Below are positions 43,570 through 56,900 of a stretch of 64,000 bases of DNA, piece by piece. Source of the stretch: Papilionanthe hookeriana x Papilionanthe teres (lineage: Eukaryota > Streptophyta > Magnoliopsida > Asparagales > Orchidaceae). The notes under the pieces were generated by a model. The model had not been told where the DNA came from. It saw only the letters and a list, made by a program, of their open reading frames with translations, and searched no databases. The stretch lies in assembly GCA_022702705.1 (NCBI GenBank), contig CM040439.1:29197345-29261344 (forward strand), given 5' to 3'. Position numbers and translations under genes: made by a program. Every line of letters begins with the position of its first letter. Within the stretch, counting starts at the first letter, position 1.

Positions 43570-44930
43570 GTTATTCGCATTCTAAGATATGTATTTGGGG
43601 CATATATTTTTAAACAAAAGATAACATTTTTAAGACATATATTTGCACTTAATAATTTCTCTTATTTTAAGCAAAAAGTGAGAGAAGCTATTAATGGATT
43701 TATAATCTTCTTTTCATTTTTTTCTCACGTGTAACCCCATTTTTCCTCGCATATCTAATATTTTTCTCTTTTTTGGGTCAATATGAGATTTTATCTTATC
43801 ATTAACTTTGTTTGAAGAATCTTACGTTATTGCTCTCTCCCTCTTCCATATTAAAGCCCACTCCCTCCCTCCTTGTCTCTCACTCTCTCTTTATCATAAC
43901 ATCCTAAAGCTTTAAAGTTTAATATATCTTATTTTACATCATTTTCTTAGTATACAACGTGGCAATCAATATATGTTTACATACTCCCCCCTCCAACCCT
44001 TTTTACTTGCGTTTCCATGTCCTTACTTGGGGCTTTTGTTTAAAACTTGACCCTTTTGGACTTCAGGTTAACCTTACATATTGTTTCACCGTCATCAAAA
44101 TATATGCACTTAACTGAAAAGAGCCTCTCAATTCATGATTCCCAAAGAGTGACTTTAATTCATCAAAATGGTGAAAATGAAGTTTCCTTTTTGGTGATTT
44201 TTTTCCCTTTTTGTGGTCAAGAATGAGAGTTAGCTATAGTTGAATGTATTAGGGGTGAGAATGATTAACAAATTTTAATTGTTAGCATGGAACCATAAAT
44301 TGGTTACTCTTGTCAATGACTTCTCTTTATTTAAATTTCATATCTCATATATTATGACACATATGAAATGGGAGTGTACACTCCTTATATGGCATGCCAA
44401 TCATTTTCAACAAAAAAAAGAGGAAAAAAGAGCTTTAAAATCTTAACGAGTCAATAAGAATCTTGAAAAAGATCCTAATTTAGATAAAATATTTTAACTA
44501 TTCTTTTTGTTGTTGGAATAAAGAAGGTTTTTTAGGATAACAAATAATACCCTTATAGCCAACAAATTGCTTCAACATAATTTGAGTTTATATTCAAATA
44601 AATTTACTTTTCCTTTTTTTAGTTTATTATAATAAAATAGCACAAATAAAAATTTTCCTAGAGGTTCATTATGATTTGAACATCAAGCAAGTAGAACCTA
44701 CCATAACTTTTCTTTTGAAGACCAACCATGCCCTCCATCCCCGTTGTTTTTGTTCCTTTCACTTGTTACTTTTTTAAAGAAGACAATAGTTTATCCATCA
44801 TCGTATACTTCTCTGTTTCAAATAAGTCTCTCTTTCGCATCATGTGAATGAAAAAAAGAAGAGAGAAGCCAAAAACTAGGACATGCGATAAAGAAGACAA
44901 AAAAGAGAAAAAAACGTAGAGAGTCTACGT
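43570..44930. other. A+T-rich intergenic stretch
   Basis: No gene or named element was recognised. Pyrimidine-rich patches occur near 43,840-43,890. Confidence 0.5.
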
Positions 44931-46340
44931 GTGATAAAACTCGTAATGATAGGGTCAAGTATGTCCAAACAAAATCAGGCGGAAGCACTCGAAACCAATA
45001 TTCGCGAATGAATATCTACGTTGACTACCCATAGCCAGATATGTGTTTGCCTGTTCTGGGGTCTATAGTGCTCCCATAGGGACGTATCTCACTTTGTTAA
45101 TTACATATTGGGGGTTGCCCAAGAATACTCTTGATCTTGATAAGTTTTGCTTACATTAATAATGATGACTAGCACAGTACTATCAAAGGATGTTTATTTC
45201 ACATGGGAATGTCGAGATGATTTCAAAGCTCCCGCTAAGACACGGGGCAGAGAGTCGGTCTCTTACGATCCCGCATTGGTAACAGACGAATAGGCATACA
45301 GAGCCTGCAAAAATAACCAATTCAGCATGACATGGAATCCCAATACGTCAAAGGACATTCGGGTCATAAGAGCAGAGAACAAATCGTCATATCTCAAAAG
45401 GCTGCAGCTCGTCAGTAATCAGGCTGTCCAAAATGATGTCAATGAAGGCAAAATGAGCCACAAGACTCAATAAAGGTAGTCAAAGGAAGAGAGGTGTAAT
45501 CCATAAAAGGTAGAGGTTGTCGGATCAGAGTACCATGAACCTATCATCCCAAGCTACTAGAACCCTAAATCTACCTCCTGTCAGCCCCGTCGCTCATTTG
45601 ACTTCATCGATCTTATCTTGACGGCCCGATTACTGATGAGCTGCCTCCCATCTGGGATACAATGATTCACCCTATGCCCTTATGACTCGGTGAGCTCTGG
45701 CATATAGGGATATCCTCGTCGAGATGACTTTAGTTATTTCATAGGTTTCGTATGCCAATGAGCCACTACCCATTTAGGACGTGAGAGACTCACTCTGTCA
45801 GGTGGCTTAGTGAGATTTTTGAAACATCGGAGCATTTCCACACGAAATAACCATCCTTTGATGATCTACTTTTCAGGTTCATGCTAATACAAGTGAAACT
45901 CCACTTATCGAGAGTATTCATTGGTATGCCTCATAATGTAATTAACCGGATGATATGTTCCTCTGAGAGACTCTTGGCCCCATAACAAAATATGTTCTTT
46001 TTGGTTCTCTGGTTAGGATGACTTATGTAGAAATTCTTTTCATGGATGCTATATTCTGAGGTACTTCGGTATGATCTAGTTTGGATGTATAGTCTCGACC
46101 CATCACACGAGGATTACTTATATATAAGCCTTCCACTTTGTTTCTTTTTATTTGTTTGCTTATTTTTTGTCGTATATCCTTCTTTTAGATTCCTCTTCTT
46201 TTTGAATCATTGATATGATTCAAAAGAGAGATTTATTCAAATAATGGAATTAAACAACGATATATAAATAGACAAGCTGGCGACTCTGAGTGTTAAAAGA
46301 ACCAAAAAAATCAATATGCTGACTCCATTGGGGGATGAAC
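44930..46340 (+). mobile_element. Possible LTR end and primer-binding site of a Tat/Ogre-like element
   Basis: The sequence changes from A+T-rich to mixed composition at about 44,930. Near its right side ATAAATAGACA is followed by AGCTGGCGACTCTGAG (46,278 on), and further on by TGCTGACTCCATTGGGGGAT. Tat/Ogre-type plant elements use a primer site like TGGCGACTCCACTGGGG. No gag follows, and the LTR start was not found, so this is a tentative call. Confidence 0.35.
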
Positions 46341-47019
46341 CATATTAACCTATGAATGTTTTTATCACTCTCCGTTTTTTTATTAGAATGTTTGGTGGTG
46401 CATGAAGCAAAGATTCAGCTTGAAAAATATGTGATTCAATTTAAAGTGCCATGAAAATGTGCCAATAAGAAATATATTTATTTAAAATATAAATTTTATA
46501 ACAAATGAGTTAATTGTGGTATTAAGAGTTAATGATCATTTGACTCGCACACATGTAAATGTTGAGTATGTGAGAAAGTATCAGATGAAGTTAAGAAGGA
46601 AAATGAGGAATATTTTAAAAATGATGTCACTTCAAAATAAACTACATATGTAAATATCAAGTGGATGATTAGGAATATCTCTTATTTTGTTCTCAATGTG
46701 TAATTCTAGTAATTAAAGCTTTTGCTTTGATTTAATTGAGGCGTTCAGGGACAATAAATAGTTTTGTTGTGACTGTAGAAGAAGATGAGAATATCAACTA
46801 TAGGATGCCACTGGAGAGAATTACACATTGCCCCAATAACAACCAAACACACATGCAAATGACAAGCACGTAAAAAGTGTAGTGCACCATGCAAGCAGTG
46901 AAACATACACATGCCTTACATGAAGCAACGTGCTCGTGAAAGTGTAAGTTGTTGCCACAGGACAACAAACATTTGTCACTAGTATACGGTGGTGTACACT
47001 AATGCTATTTTTTTTATAT
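46341..47019. other. A+T-rich intergenic stretch
   Basis: Nothing recognisable was seen on either strand. Confidence 0.45.
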
Positions 47020-47485
47020 GTAAGAATTTATGACCTCAGATTTATATATTTATAATGATTTTGTAAAGTCACAATTTCAAATGCAAGTATACGTATCTTA
47101 TCAAGTAATTCAGAGCTCTAATGGAGTCCCGTTTATGCAATGCTAGAACATTCCCTTACAAATTCTCTCAAAATCCCCTCACCAATCTCTCCAAAAAGGT
47201 AGAAAACTACATTTCTTCTCATATTCTAAGATCAATAAATGGGTAGAAAACCTAACATCTAGGAAAAATGGAAAAATGGAAGAAACCTAAAATTTTTCCT
47301 AACATCTCCTCCATTTGGCTTCAAATTTGATTTAAAATAGAGCATGGATGAATTTCCCAATAGATTCTTGAAGAAACCTTCCAAAAAGTGTCCAGGTTCG
47401 ATGTATATGGCCAAAAACCGCCCAATATCACATCCCAACCGTCCCGAGCGCCATTGGCGCCGGTTTGGGCGCCTCCATCCCTATC
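47020..47485 (+). mobile_element. Fragment related to the 1.5-kb solo LTR at 32,820
   Basis: GCAAGTATACGTATCTTATC with AGTCCCGTTTATG matches the start of the LTR at 32,820. The right part has GAGCGCCATTGGCGCCGG, resembling that LTR's CTCGCC/GGCGAG micro-repeats. It is partial and abuts the minus-strand giant LTR. Confidence 0.5.
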
Positions 47486-49399
47486 GGCGCATTTTATATT
47501 CTTTATGATTTAAATATATATATAGTTTTAAATAGTTTGGAAAATATCATTTGATTTTGAAAATACGAGACCAAACTGATCTCATATCCTTAGTAGTTTA
47601 AGTAATTAAACACCGCATCATAAGCCATGCATTTATCCCAAGGGATAGACACACTGCTTAATAATGGGGCTCGATTAATTAAACCAATAAATTTATGAGA
47701 TCTGTTTGGTCTGCAAACCATTTTATTTGCCAACAAATTCTTCTATTTAATACAAAAGAATTAAATAGGGTTTATTTTAAGTTGGGTTCTAAAATTCCCT
47801 ATAAGGGCAAGCCCCTATAGTTAATTACATCCTAAGTGACGGGAATCACTCAAGAAAACTCTCGATAAAGACCAGTGGTTTTGCCTTCAAGAATTTTAAA
47901 GTTTAGGGTTTTCAAAGAATTGAATTAGAAATTTCAATAGGGAATAGATCAAATTTGAAACATTTTATTTTGGGAATCCAATGGAAGAAAAGTAGGAGAA
48001 GCTGAGGATCCAAGAGAAAACTTGACAACTTCCCAAACTATCATATGGTTTGGCTTTAATTTAGAGAGAATTATTTAATATTGCAATCCTGTCAATTTTA
48101 ATTAATTAGGACTTATATTCACATGACATAATCATACAAACAGCGTAGAAGAAGTGAGGATTTATGTCGTACCAAACGACTACCTCGGAGTCCTAAAACG
48201 AGTTTACGGCTTAAATTGCATAACATAATTATGCAAATGCCTAAAGAGAAGTTGAGGATTTATGTTGCACTAGGAAAACTACCTCGAAATCCTATGGCTT
48301 GTTGTTTAATTACTAAGGAAAGGAAAGCTGACGAAGTCAACCGTGCTGCCCACTGTGCTTGCTCTGAGCTCCTTGTTGTTGCAGAGGTTTAGTTTAAGAA
48401 AGTGACAATCAAGAGATAAGAGAAGTGTCATGGTTTAGAAGTCTTAAAATTTGAGATGTCTTAACATTTTATTAGAGGAATCTTAAAGTTGATTATAACA
48501 ACACCGGTTAAGATCCCACGGTTCCATCATTCCGGCATCGTTATTTTCATTGGATTCACTTAGTCCAAATGAATTTGCTAAACTCAACTGAATGAGTTCC
48601 ACACTTTTATTTAGACCGTGGGAAATCTCGTTAGCAACACGTATGTTACATCATCCGAGGTATTCCTGATCATCCAACGAGATATTTTAATTTAGTTGCA
48701 GTTGTTGTTTTTATTATTTTGTTTGTGATTAAATTTTGAGTTGTTTTATATTTTGAATTTTATGGCGGTGAATTTTATCTTGTGTTGACTTTTTAACTTA
48801 GTTTTGGTTTCAATTTTGCAGTTATCCTAAGAGTTTCAGTTTTCATGTAGGGTGACATTGTTGTTTAACATGCAGGCTTGCAATAAAGAAAAGTAAAGTA
48901 CAGTGCAGGTAAATAAATTGCAATAAAATAAAAGTGTATCTGTCGGGTCTTCTCGTCATTTCTAACTGCACTTGAAACATATGTTAGGGCATTTATATAT
49001 TTAAAAGATAACACATATGTAAAGCTAAGGGAAGGTTCTCGTTGTCTACCAAATTCTACTCGTATCACTAGTCAAATCCTAAGGTGTGTTTATGGATGAT
49101 TTTCTTCGTCAAAGAACAATGAAGTTCAATTTTTCTTCTAAAACATCCCATTAGGTTGGGGAAAGTGCTTAGGAAGAATCCTGAACATCTTTTTAACACT
49201 TTTGGGATCATTTTGAGTCTAAGTGAATTTCATTATATGGATGAATTGATCATATGGGGTTTAATTGACTTTTTACTTTTGCTCACTGAACTAGGATATT
49301 TAATTATCCTATGAGTAAGGTGACGTTTCATTTGATATTTCATTTAAGAGTTATAATAGTGAAAGCCTTTAAGGGCAAGTTAGTTCATTAAAGAACCTA

Positions 49400-51300
49400 A
49401 CCATTCTTAATTGAAGTTGGAGTTGATGATTTAAAAAAAATGATTTAATTAAGTTATAAAGTTTGGTTTAAATATTTATTTTTCGGTTAGGAAAAGGTGT
49501 TTTAATTATTTAATTCAGTTGAGTTTTGATGTTTTAAGTTGCTTTGATTTGATTATAACATTTCAAATTAATTTTAATTGGTTAACACAATTATAATATT
49601 TTAATTATAAATTGCTTTTAAATTAATCTTAATGTTTCAAATTTGTTTTTTACTTTGCTTTTGAATGATTTCAAATTAGTTTTAATATTTTAAGTTACTT
49701 TAATTTGATTTTAAATCATTTCACATTAACTTAAATATTTTAAGCTTTTAATTTGATTATGAAATTTCAAGATTATTCCTTTTATTTTCAAACATCATTT
49801 TTAAGGTTTCATTAATAAAACATAAGTGATATTTGATCAATCCATTGGTTAGGGTTTCGATTCAAAGAATTAGAATCTTCCTATGTTAAAAAAAACCCCT
49901 TAACCTTAATAATCTATGCTTTAAATAACTTCCAAGATTTTTAATGATTTAATTAATCAAGATTTCTTCTTTAATGTTCAAGGTGATTAATGGGTTTCTA
50001 TCTCTTAACTCCCTAAGTTTCAATCATCCAAATGGAAAATTAAGATCAAATTTTTACCCTTCCCTTTGATTAAGCTTAAATATTAATTAAGGTTAAGGCC
50101 CCTTATTTACCTTAATGCCCTCTTAGGCTTATTCATCTCATAATTCATTAAATCAAGCTTAAATGAATCTTAAATTTTTATGTTAGCTCACTCATATGTC
50201 AATTAAGACATTAGAGAGGAAATAAGATTTTTCTGATTTTAATTTAATTTATATAATTATTTTAGTGAAAAATAAGGATTTTCAATGAAAATTCAACAAC
50301 AGGACCAAGATTAAACATCTGTTCTTAAGAAAATTATGGGAAATTTCTACTGACTAGAGGACCACTTGGACCAATTTGGGTGATTTTTTGAATTATAATT
50401 ATTTTAATTATTGAGGTATTAATTAATTATAAAATAAAATTAAAGTGGAAAAATAGATTTTATATTTTTCTTAAATCTCTCTAAGGTCAGAGAACTTAGA
50501 GAAGCAAATTTTATATTTTTCTGATTTTTCTTTGGATTTTTAGAATTATTTTAGTGAAAGGGTTGAAAAATCTATTTTTTAATATTAAAAATTATCCTAA
50601 GCCTTTAAAATTCAATATCTTTACTTAGAGACTTGAGAAAAATATTTAGTTGGTTCCTAAGTGATTAGGAGACCAAATATGATATGTTTATGAATTTTAT
50701 TATTTTTATGATTTTAGAAAATTTTAAATTATTAAAATACCAAAAAATGGGTTTAAAATGAACATTTTAGAAAAATTCTAATTTTAATTTTCCTAGACTC
50801 CTCTGATCTTAGAGAGGCCTAAGAAATGATTTGGTGAATTTTTTAAATGTATTTTGAATTTTATGGATTTTTTAATTTCAAAAATGGCTATGTAACTTAA
50901 ATAATCTATTTAATGGGTTAAATCATTTCCAATTGGCTTGAAATTTTTATGTGGGCTTCCTCTAACTCTAAATATCAGCGGAGAATTAATTTCATGTTAT
51001 TTTGATGTGTGGTAGTTCTAAATTAAATTAATTTCAGTTTTAGGATTTTAGCCAAATTAAGTTCATTTTTATTGAATTAGATCAAGCCATAATTTTCCTA
51101 GGGTCCTCTGGTCCAGAGAAACTTCCCCTAATTTTTCTAAATCTTTATAATTAACATGCTAATTTTCACAATTAATTTCCAAGGAAATGACTCTGAACTT
51201 AGAAAATAGATAACTTTTCATAGACATAGCCTCTGGCCTTGAAAAATTCAGGGAATGTTCCCAAGATCGGAGGCTACAAAAACCCTATGGTCTCATGCCA
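49400..51300. repeat. A+T-rich inner zone of the minus-strand giant LTR
   Basis: Long A+T-rich sequence with recurrent TTTTAATTTGATT-type words. It pairs in inverted orientation with 58,500-60,330. The partner carries an AAATT-pentamer expansion that this arm lacks. Confidence 0.6.
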
Positions 51301-51530
51301 TGGTGAATTATATATGCTAATGGAGAATCAAAACATTCAAAACAATATTTAATTAATTATAAATTAAAGACTTAACAAAATAACTTAATTCTTTTCCACA
51401 TTATTCTCTTATATTCACTGAGCAAAAGGGTGTTTTTGTTTTAATTTTATGATTTTTCTATGCAAAGATATGCATTTTTAAAGTTCTGGGATTTAAATAA
51501 ATAGAAAATAGCCATATTTTTCTACTTAAG

Positions 51531-51730
51531 TGATGCGGCGCCGTGTCATCTTGAGATTGATCGAAGCTCCACACGGCGTCTCTCCATTCGTTGCCGTCAT
51601 CTGAATCAGTGTCACACTGTCTGCGCTTTATGTCCCGTTCCATCTCTGTCGTCCGTTTGATACACGCGCAATCGAACGATCTCTTGTCGTCATATCCGTC
51701 TGGATCAACCCGAGAGTCGTTCACCCTAAA
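51531..51730 (-). promoter_or_regulatory. CpG-rich block of the minus-strand giant LTR (decayed)
   Basis: A G+C-rich, CpG-containing island in A+T-rich surroundings with GATGCGGCGCCGTGTCATC at its left edge. It is the inverted counterpart of 57,930-58,147, which is much richer in CpG. The role is inferred to be enhancer or leader sequence. Confidence 0.4.
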
Positions 51731-52599
51731 ACCTTAAGATCTCGCTAGAGACTCAACCAAATCAAGCGCGGTTGGTCTCTATCGATGCATCTAGCCTAGA
51801 AGAACACATTTATGCGGCTAACATGCATTGAAATTGCACAGAACAAAATGGAGAATTGTTGGAAGCTCGGGAGGGAGCAGAGATCAATACCTTTGCTCTG
51901 AGAGGTGAAGCCTCAATCAGAGATGCTCGACACGTTCGTTGGAGGTGGAGGAGCCTACGAATTGAGCCTCTAGTCCTAGTGAGCTGCTTAGGTATGACTT
52001 TGTCCAAGCCCGATTTGGAGCTCTGACCAATAGAACAATTGGGTGGCTGAGTGAGGGGATTTCACTGAGGAACTCCCTCTATTGGTGCTGGGATGGTGTG
52101 TGTGAGTTTAATTAGATTTGGTTGAGGTTCCAGGAGTGTCCTGTTTATGGCCTGATTTTCGACTGAGAAATTGAGCTCAGCCAGGGGGATTCATGGCAGG
52201 AAGACAGTGGGGCTCAAGTTCTCTTGGCTGGGAGGAGGTTTGGGAGTAATTTGGGAGAGTTTTGTGAGGAAAATTTCAACACCTTTTGCATGGCTGAAAG
52301 GAGTGGATTTTATAAAGCTTGCTGGAGAGGGGAGCCAGGGCCAGGCAATGAGTGCCCTGGGCCGCTTAGGGTGAGGGCTGAGAAGGCCAGGTGGTTGGGG
52401 AGTAGATGACGCACTACCAAGACTCAATTTTGAGTTTCAAGGACAAGGGTGCGCTCGAGCGTGACTGTTCCAGCGGCTGGGGTGAGTGGAAAGTACGGTC
52501 AAGCGGCTTGACAGGCTGAGGAGGACTGGAGGAGAGGTTAAGTTCAATTAATTGGGGCAGGGAGGTTGCTTATGGGAAGTTTAATGGATGGGACTTAGC

Positions 52600-53900
52600 C
52601 TTAGAAAATGGCTAAACCCATTGGTCCCAAGTGGTGGACCATTGTTCCATGACTCATGGGGCATGGGTTAGGTCAGGTCAAACCCACACTAGGAGGTCTA
52701 GGGTTGGCTGCCATGAGGTTGGTTTGATCAAATTTGGTTTGGTTGGGTTTAATTTAGGTCATAAGTTCACATGAGTTGATTTGAGTTTGGGTTGGGCTAG
52801 CTTGAGTTTGGATATGGTTTGAATCAAATTGATTGATCAAAATAGTATAAATGATTACCATAAAGTTTTCTAAAAGGTTTGAAATGAAATTGAATTGATT
52901 TGGTAGGTAAATTTTAGTGATTTTGGTGATTTGGTTTTATTTGGTCACAATGGGTTAAGCTTGGGTTTAGGTTAGGTTAGGGCTTGGCTAGAGCTCAATT
53001 AATGGTTCAAAATGGTGTAGGTGATTGTCATGAAAGGTTTAGGATAGAAATTGGGTCGAAATTTTGGGTTTAGGGGATTCCATTTGGAGAATTTAGGTCA
53101 TGTGGCAACATTAGGACAAAATTTAGGGATTTTGGTTTCAAATGATTTTGCATGGGGTTTTAATAAAAATATTGGATAAATTAATGTTGTATTTGGTATA
53201 GGAATGTGTTAGGAAGGGTTCGGAATTTGGTTTGGGGAAAATTGAGTGGCTTTGGGTCAATTTAGGGTGAATTGGGTCATGAGGCCAAAATTGGGGGTTT
53301 TGGGTTTAAGTTGAAATTGAATTCAAATGTGAACCAAATTGGGCTTGTATTTGATTGAAATTGGTATTGGGGATGCTGAATTTTAGTTTGGGATTGAATT
53401 TGATCAAAATTGGGATCAATTGGGTTGATTTGGTTTGACATTGGGTCTATTTGGGTTAAGTGAGCCAAGTTGGGATTTTGGGTTGAAAGTGGGTTAATTT
53501 GGAAAAATTAGCTTATGGTATAGTTAAACAAAATGTAATTGAGAATATTTGGGATATTCTGAAATTTTTTGGGAATTTTTTGAATTTTTTGAATTTTTGT
53601 CAAAAAAGGTATTTTTCGGGTATATGGAGGTTATTTGGAGTGTATTGGGGTATTTTGGTGGATTTAATAAGTGGGAATTGTTTTGAAATGATTTTTAGGA
53701 ATTTTTGGATTTTTGGATAATTTTTGGAAAATTTTTGGATGATTTGGTAGTTGTAGGGGCAATTTAGGTAATTTTGGGTGTGTTTAGGAACCGGGGGTCA
53801 AAATTTGAATTTTTGGAAAAATGAAGTGGGCTTCAAATGGGAAAGAATGGGACTATTTTAGTGGGTTCATGATTGAGTAAAAGTGATTTAGAATGTAATT
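52600..53900. repeat. TTGGGTTT-like cryptic repeat tract, minus-strand giant LTR
   Basis: Irregular recurrences of TTGGGTTTAGG, AATTGGGTC and GGAATTTTTGG words with very little C. It is the mirror of the C/A-rich tract at 55,500-56,900 in the facing LTR. Confidence 0.65.
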
Positions 53901-54007
53901 AGGGTTTAGAAGTATGAGCCATGGACTTAGCCAAGTCCAACCACTTTGGGACCAAGTATAGTCAAAAGGCGACCACTTTATGACCCTTCACATATTGACC
54001 CTAGCCA

Positions 54008-54560
54008 TCTTTAGGGCTGTAAACGAGCAGAGCTTGAACGAGTTCAGGCTTGGCTCATGTTCGACTTGTTTGAAATTAGCTCGGCTCGAAATATGCTCGT
54101 GTTCGAAATGGCTCGTGAATAGCGTGTTCGTGTTCTGCTCGAAAAACTTATTCATGTTCGTGTTCGGCTCATGTTCGGCTCGAAATTGGCTCGTTAGAAT
54201 ATAAAACTATTATAATAATAATTTTTTTAAAAAAAAAATTAAGAAATTTTATAAAAAAATTGTTTAAATTTATAATTTAATTTCAGACAAATTTCAAGAA
54301 TAAATTTCATGAAACATAGAATAACTAAATAAATTGCAACAATAAGTTTCAAACCAAATTTTACAAAAAAAAGAATATTATTTTTTTTACAAAATTCTAC
54401 ACATTAATAACAACTTTATTACAAATTTGACAATTTACAAATTTAAAAAAAAATACAAAAAATACAAATAAAATCTCAAATAAAAATCAAGATCTGAAAA
54501 TCAATTGTATTGAATATTTCAATAAAATTTACATTTAATTTTTACATAAACCTAATAAAA
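54008..54560. mobile_element. hAT-like element fragment with GAGC/GCTCG subterminal words
   Basis: It begins TTTAGGGCTGTAAACGAGC, a hAT-type end, followed by clustered GCTCGGCTCGAAAT and TTCGTGTTCGGCTCATG words and then a long A+T-rich part. The opposite end (GCTCGTTTACAGCCCTAAA-like) was not found, so the element is truncated. It separates the truncated giant LTR from the MYB fragment. Confidence 0.6.
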
Positions 54561-54579
54561 TAAAAAATACATGAAATTT

Positions 54580-54848
54580 AAACTAAGCCTCAAGGAGCCC
54601 CTCAATTTTAATCTACAACTCTTCCCACATCTGTTCAGGCCAAAAAAAAAAACCATTTTTTTTACATTCAAACAAGCTGAAGTATACTGTAAACGGAAGC
54701 GAAAAAAGACGATACCAGCAAGCTTAAGAAGAGCTCTCCAGCTCCCATGGTCGTGCTTCTGAATATAATGAACTAATTTCTGGTCTTCTTCAGGAGTCCA
54801 AGGCCCCTTCTTGAGGCCATTCTCGTCACAACAAGAAGATCCTCCCCT
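54580..54848 (-). pseudogene. R2R3-MYB gene fragment (dead 5' end)
   Basis: The first exon (54,848-54,716) encodes GGSSCCDENGLKKGPWTPEE, then DQKLVHYIQKHDHGSWRALL and KLAG. This is the start of the R2 repeat, with conserved Trp residues. An intron with a good GTATCG donor follows at the usual R2R3-MYB intron 1 position. Exon 2 (from about 54,641) opens GLNRCGKSCRLK and decays where LRWTNYLRP is expected. The codon at the normal Met is AGG, the acceptor lacks AG after a T-run, and the rest of R3 and the C-terminus are missing. It lies in the loop between two facing giant LTRs. A captured fragment or a truncated resident gene are both possible. Confidence 0.9.
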
Positions 54849-55499
54849 GAGAAGAGAAAGAGGGAGAGAGAGTAATGGTGGTTGAAATTGCAATATGGTT
54901 AGTTCTCCATATCCCTTGATTTAGCTGTGTTAATTTATACAAACCTGAAGGTTATGCCTATCTGTTGACCTCATTTTTGATGAGGTCTTCTCTTCTTCTC
55001 TTTAGTACTTAGGATCTAGCCTTAGGCTTTTCCTTTGACTATCTTAGAGGATTAGAATTGGGACCCACCTTCTAGAAATTCAAACCACTTCTAAACTCCC
55101 TGCAAACTCCACAAACTTGACTATAGACCCCTAATCACCTAGAGGGTTGAAATCAAATGTGGAAGTTTAAAGGATGATTTCCTATAGGACTCTTTGGCCT
55201 TAGGATTGCCCTGGGTGGCCTGGTCTGGTGAGGGGCTGACTTACACACACACTACACCTACACACTACACTTTCACACACCTCCTAGAACCACACCTATA
55301 CCTAACTTGACCTCCTGACTCATGTGAGTGATTCACATGGATGGTCCTTAACCCCTAAGCCCTTGGCTAAGAGGGTTAGGAACAACATAGTGAATGCCTC
55401 AAATGAGTCCCTTCATGGCTCATGTGGGCTTGATATGGCTCCATGGCTCAACCAAAATGATTTTATTCCACTTATATTCACCAAATCTTCAATTTACCA

Positions 55500-56900
55500 A
55501 ATTTTCGATTTTTGACCCACGGACCCTACACCCTGCTTAACCTACCAAATGCCCTGAAACTACCCAAAATTTCCAAAATCACCTAAATTACCCAAAATTC
55601 CCCAAAATCAATCCTAAACATTTCCACATCACTCAAATTGATCATTCATAGCCAAAATACCAAAAATTCCAAAAATACCTCCCAATACCCTCCAAATACC
55701 CAAAATACCCCTCTTAGCCAAAAAATCCAAAAATTCAGAAAGTTCCCAGAAAATTCCAGAAAATCCCAAATATTCCCAATTTCATTTTGTTCAACTACAC
55801 CATGGGCCAATTTTGCCAATTTACCCCACTTTTATCAAAACCCCCAATTTGACTCATTTTAACCCTAAGTGAACCCAATGTCAACCCAAACCTACCCAAT
55901 TGACCCAAATTCTGGTCCAATTCAATTCTAAACTTCAATTCAACATCCCCAACACCAATTTAGACCAAATCCAAGCCCAATTTGATTGAAATTTGGATCC
56001 AATTTCACTTTTGGCCTTAAAGCCCAATTTGGACCCATGACCCAAACTTAGCCCAAACTCACCCAATTCAACTCCAATTAACCCCAAATCTTTTCTAAAC
56101 CTTCCTTAACATTCCCACAAACAAAACACTAACATGATTTGCCCAAAATGTAGACCCAAACCCCACTCAAATTCAACCCAAAATCAAAAAGCCCAATTTT
56201 GACCTAAACCCAAACCTAACCCAAATAGACCCAAACCTCAAAATCAAAACTCAACCAAAGCCAAAACCTCTTTGAAACACTCCCATAAACATTTCTCAAT
56301 ATTAATTTTACATCAATTTCAACTCTAGCCCAACATTGGCCCAAGTTAGCCCAATTTGACCTACATTGGCCCATTTACCAAATAAACCCAAATTCAACCC
56401 AATTCAAACCCAAACCACCTTAAATCTATTTCAAATTATTCATGAAACATCCCTAAACCAAAACCAACAACTATTTGGCCCAAACTTTTACAAAAATTCC
56501 CATCCATGAACACATCCTTAAACTTAAAAGCCCACTTCCCTTAAACCTTCTTAAAAGCCCATTTCCTTCAAAATTCAAAAGCCCAAATCATCCTAAAGCC
56601 CACATGACACTTCCCCTCATCATCCATTTGATCAAAATCACCCCTAAGTTTCAAAATCATCAATTAAACCATTCCAAATCAAGCCACATGTCAAATTACC
56701 CCCTAAATGTCAAAAAATTTCTAAAACCCTTTTCATGAAACAAATCAACCTTTTCCCAAGCCAAATGGAGCCATGAACAAGCCATTCTCAAGCCACATGA
56801 AACCATGAGGGCTTTGACTTGTCATTAGTCCATTTATGGCAAGAAGAGGGGTTCTTTCTTAAACCTCCTTTAACCCTTTTTACCTTAATCATGTCACACA
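55500..56900. repeat. C/A-rich cryptic repeat tract inside the 7.4-kb LTR
   Basis: Dense irregular recurrence of CCCAAATT, ACCCAAAC and AAAGCCCA words with G nearly absent. It is the mirror of 52,600-53,900. The 5.4-kb LTR at 20,834 carries a T/G-rich tract here instead, so the tract is not conserved within the family. Confidence 0.7.

Larger units (their letters stand above)
47488..54005 (-). mobile_element. Giant LTR, minus orientation, truncated at its 5' end
   Basis: This copy is the inverted partner of 54,963-62,347. Matched blocks include 47,570-47,890 with about 61,890-62,190; 48,480-48,720 with 61,020-61,260; 49,080-49,380 with 60,340-60,640; and 51,530-51,720 with 57,930-58,145. Where compared, roughly four in five bases agree or better. 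The LTR start (TGTTGACCTCA) expected near its right end is absent, because a hAT-like fragment begins at about 54,008. The left boundary beside the neighbouring repeat is approximate. No gag or pol is present. Confidence 0.75.
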
